Shown: positions 60,943 through 64,000 of the stretch, piece after piece
Position numbering within the stretch: the first letter of the stretch is position 1
Layout: each line of letters starts with the position of its first letter
Origin: Toxonevra muliebris
Taxonomy: Eukaryota > Arthropoda > Insecta > Diptera > Pallopteridae
Reading direction: 5' to 3'
DNA: 64,000 bases
Assembly (NCBI GenBank): GCA_963691655.1
Contig: OY829327.1
Span: forward strand, 83,774,019-83,838,018
Notes under the pieces: generated by a model
Seen by the model: only the letters and a program-made list of their open reading frames with translations
Told to the model about the DNA's origin: nothing
Database searches by the model: none
Translations under genes and position numbers: made by a program

Positions 60943-61247
60943 GGTTAGGTTGGGTTGGAGTGGCTGTCGAGAGACACAGTTAGGCCTGAACGGCCCATTG
61001 TGATACCACATAGTTGGACCTACAGTTTAACGCCGATTCCGTGGCAATTTTTTATCGGATTGGTGGTTTTGCCATTACCAACCAATGTGTGTACTTGTAC
61101 ACTATCTTATAATTCTCATACAATTCATATTGATAGTGAATATAAGAAAGTAATGAAAATTAACCACCAGACGAAGACGGGAATCGAACCCGAACCTCCC
61201 AGATGAAAGTCTAGTGCACTATCCACTAGGCTATCGAGGTCGTCGTG
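60943..61247 (-). mobile_element. tRNA-derived SINE, copy 2, with target duplication
   Basis: Flanked by the perfect 12-bp direct repeat AGGATTATGATA (60931-60942 and 61248-61259). On the minus strand the head carries an A box TAGCCTAGTGG (61222-61232) and a B box GGGTTCGATTCCC (61180-61197 region), tRNA-Glu-like, and the element ends in a short AACCT-repeat tail. This is a complete LINE-mobilised SINE and is homologous to the copy at 7481-7818. Confidence 0.85.
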
Positions 61248-61776
61248 AGGATTATGATAAGTGGTGCTCACTTTCATCTGTACCGAAAAGTTTGAAGATG
61301 TACACCGAAAAAGTACGATCTCTTCCTTCAGCTCAAATTACAAATTCTGGAAGCAGTACTACAAATATCAAAATAATTTTCGCTTTTCCTGTAAAATTCG
61401 GAAATTGGGTGTTAGGGCTTTAGCAAATTAAGGTAGCGATATACATAAACGAATTTAAAATAAAAAAAATTATTTTTATTGAGAAAATTATATATAGTTG
61501 GAGCTCGGAGAGGAGCACGGAGCGGAGTTGGAGCTATACTTTAGAGGTCGGAGTGGAGCTAGAGCGGAGCAACCAATGAGTGCGTTAGATAGGCACTTCC
61601 TCTCGTTTGTTCACTACTTCGTGCTTACTTTAGTTGAGAGTGCTTACTTGAAATGAGAAAATGTTTAGTATTTGATTCATGCATTCTTATATCTTTATTG
61701 CTGCGTTATTTTAATTTATTTTTTCTTTTGTTCCTTTTTGTTTTAAACTAAAAATATATACATACATATGTAATTA

Positions 61777-63039
61777 CAGTATTTTCAACAAGAGCGTGTA
61801 CGTCCTAAGTCCTTCAAAAAATGCCCCAATCAAAAAAAAAAAAAAAAAAAAATCCCACATTATTTTTAAACATTTCTTTGTCCAATACGTTGACATAGTA
61901 TCAATATACTGTTACAGTAACCAACATTTTGAGTAATTTCGTGGAAACGAGAGGTCATATTATCTCTAGCTTTTCGGCGTACGATTGCGTCAAACGCCGT
62001 CATTTTGACTTAATTTGTCGTTTAAATTGAGCAATGCTCTTAGTATTTTTTCTTCTCATCTTAAGCTTAACAATTGCTTTAAAATTTTCAATGTGGTTAG
62101 CATCTGAAGATTGAGAGGCGCAGTCCAAAATTCTTATCTAATTTTCCTCTTTTCACTTACTTGCACAAGCGACTTTGATGTTTATGGTCCTGCTCTCTTA
62201 AACCACTCAATTACGATTTCTATTCCCAAACCAGTTATTGGCAAAAGGTAAAAGTCTATGCTGGTATAAATGGATTATGTACTGGATATCCAAATTTCTC
62301 GTAAACATGATTATCCTGTCGAAATTCTGTTTTCAAAAGCATTCCCAAACATGAGCTTTTCCTGGATGCTTAACTAATCTCAGAACCATCTTACTGCCCT
62401 TTATCGACAAGCCACGTTTTATGGTGCCTTCCGTCTAAAAAAAAGATTCGTCTGTAAAGGCCACATCGCTCCAATCATTATCCATATGTTCGACAGCCCC
62501 CTCCTGCCATTTTGTTTGTTTGTTTTGCCGTCAGTAAGAGTTTGGTTATGGTAGCAGAATTCAATTTGGAACTCATTTGAACGACTTTGGATTATACTAA
62601 GGGATATATTAGTGACCTTCTGCGCCAGTTTTTGTTGGGCAGCTTCAAGTGTAATGGTAGAACTGGCTTCAAAAACTCATGCTATCACCGAATCCTACTA
62701 CTGTGATGTTCCTCTAAAAGTACAATGATTAGGTAAGTCGTAAACATTCTGGTGTCTTAAAAAAAGTTGGTTCCATTTCTTTACGAATGCTTTCAACTTC
62801 TCAAGATATTTGCAGCACTTTCCTAGGACATGTGAACAAAGAATGACAGCTTAAAAACGTTTTACATACATGGAGCTTGTTTTGAAAAATTGCTTATACA
62901 ACGAAATTTTAATAGCGATTGTTTGGAAGGTAATACAGCGCCATTCGCAATGAATTGTTGAATGTAGAAAATAAAGTTCAACTTCATACTTAAAGTTGTC
63001 CGTACAATTAAGCCATACACGCTCTTGTTGAAAAGACTG
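61777..63039 (-). mobile_element. Tc1-like element with degenerate transposase
   Basis: Terminal repeats contain TTTTCAACAAGAGCGTGTA on the left and its complement at the right end (CACGCTCTTGTTGAAAAG). TA flanks both ends (61775-61776, 63040-63041). At 1263 bp it is close to full Tc1-like length. On the minus strand, transposase pieces survive: WSDVAFTDESFF (first catalytic Asp region, about 62476-62430), REQDHKHQSRLCK (second, about 62190) and SDANHIENF (third, Glu near 62088). Stops and at least one frameshift separate them, so the gene is dead, though the ends could still be mobilised in trans. Confidence 0.85.
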
Positions 63040-63041
63040 TA

Positions 63042-64000
63042 TATATATTTTTATTTATTTTTCACAAAAAAATATCCCTGAAATTCTGCAACCGCTTAGC
63101 TTCGCTGTTGCGTGAAGACTACACTCGCTTCGTTTTTTGCTCTATCAATCGTACGTAGCGTCTCGTGGAACGATACCCATTTTTATTGTTCGATTGAAAA
63201 CTTCATTTGTTGTTCGCATGGTTCAGAAGCACTTTTTAAGTTCTAACTTTGAAGCACTTGTCTTAACAACCGCTGGGAACATAGATGACCATTTTACGTT
63301 AAAATTTTACGCTTATATTGAAATTTTTAATTTTCACACATTTACACTTTTTTTTCATTCGACTTTATATAATCAAAATGGGTATTCACGCGTTGACGCA
63401 AAAGTGTGAAATTGCGAAAGTGCGACTTAAAGCACTAAAATGTGAGCGTTCAATGCAAATATTGGAGATGCGAAATAGTTTAACTGTCAAAATATTACGA
63501 ATTTGAAGGTAGAAAGGTGTCAAACTTCCGCAATCCGCACTTTCGCAACGTCGCAAGGGCAATGGAATTTTTGTTTTCAAAGCGCTTGTCTTCGCTGTTG
63601 ACCGACTGAAATCTTTTCTTTTATTACTATGCTTATTTATTCAACAAATTTGCCTATTCCAAAAATAGTATTCTCAAAAAAGGTAGAAGGCAATCAACAT
63701 TTGTAAGTCTTATTGTATTATGCAAAATCGTCGTGCAAATTCGGCAAAAATAATCGACGAAACGAAATTTTAACATCGTAAGAAATGAACAAATACAAAC
63801 GCAAACAATAATTCAACAAAAAATAAATATTTGAAATAAAAAATAAACACTTCTATTATTGGCACTTTCTGTTGCTGCCCATTGCAATTTTGAGTGGTTT
63901 GTTGCTGTTGTTGTTTTTGCTGTTAATATTTCTGAATTGCTTTGTTACGTGCCTTCGCATCCTTTTCAAGGATAACAATTACTTTAGTAGCTTGGAGCGC
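63042..64000. other. Non-coding to the window end
   Basis: It contains a small inverted pair, ATTGCGAAAGTGCG (63411-63424) and CGCACTTTCGCAA (63537-63549). No exon of the adhesion gene was recognised. Frames 63137-63580 overlap on both strands without motifs. Confidence 0.5.

Larger units (their letters stand above)
60262..61580. repeat. Degenerate GGAGCT repeats bounding a 1.3-kb segment
   Basis: Runs of GGAGCTGGAGC-like units at 60265-60370 and again at 61498-61578, in the same orientation. Between them lie a MITE (60637-60783), a SINE (60943-61247) and a half fold-back (about 61402-61445). The two runs may be the ends of one older element, into which the others inserted. Confidence 0.5.

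Overview
The window is animal nuclear DNA, almost certainly from a higher fly (Diptera). The supporting signs are AT-rich non-coding DNA, small exons with GT-AG introns, many CAA/CAG/AAC ('opa'-type) runs, and numerous mariner, hAT and Jockey-like relics. A tephritid-like fly is my guess; the sequence does not prove it.

One protein-coding gene dominates. It lies on the minus strand and runs from 53130 down to 17038. I reconstructed thirteen exons by matching splice sites and codon phase: 53003-53130, 42365-42599, 41438-41581, 40955-41149, 40378-40526, 39973-40084, 39777-39897, 34276-34439, 31985-32140, 27959-28123, 26884-26997, 23541-23574 and 17038-22642. Together they encode five immunoglobulin domains, one membrane-spanning helix and a short cytoplasmic tail ending in ...PPTRV, followed by TAG (22434-22432). 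This five-Ig, single-pass layout is that of the Roughest/Kirre/Kirrel class of cell-recognition molecules. The 5' end (signal peptide and start codon) was not found in the window.

The most striking feature is what follows that TAG. The same exon stays open in the same frame for another 1797 codons, to TAG at 17040-17038. The stop lies in the context TAG-CAG-GCA, which fits the CAR-NBA readthrough consensus. The gene therefore looks able to make a short form (641 residues visible) and a giant form (about 2439 residues visible) carrying a very long, mostly disordered cytoplasmic extension. An exitron-like splice of exactly 48 nt and UAG-to-UGG RNA editing are the main alternatives.

The rest is intergenic or intronic DNA rich in mobile elements. 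At 1-17000, downstream of the gene, are two hAT-like elements with perfect 8-bp target duplications (2517-3269, 13933-14986), a mariner-type MITE carrying a tRNA-derived SINE (7411-8057), a perfect 105-bp tandem duplication next to it, and a 1.3-kb palindromic element (4786-6090). Two more copies of that palindromic element lie in introns, one split by a nested MITE. The large first visible intron and the upstream region hold an R1-like fragment, a reverse-transcriptase relic with its catalytic YADD mutated to YADY (53840-55975), an intact SINE with a 12-bp target duplication (60943-61247), and a Tc1-like element with a degenerate transposase (61777-63039). No functional RNA gene, CRISPR array or bacterial-type feature is visible.
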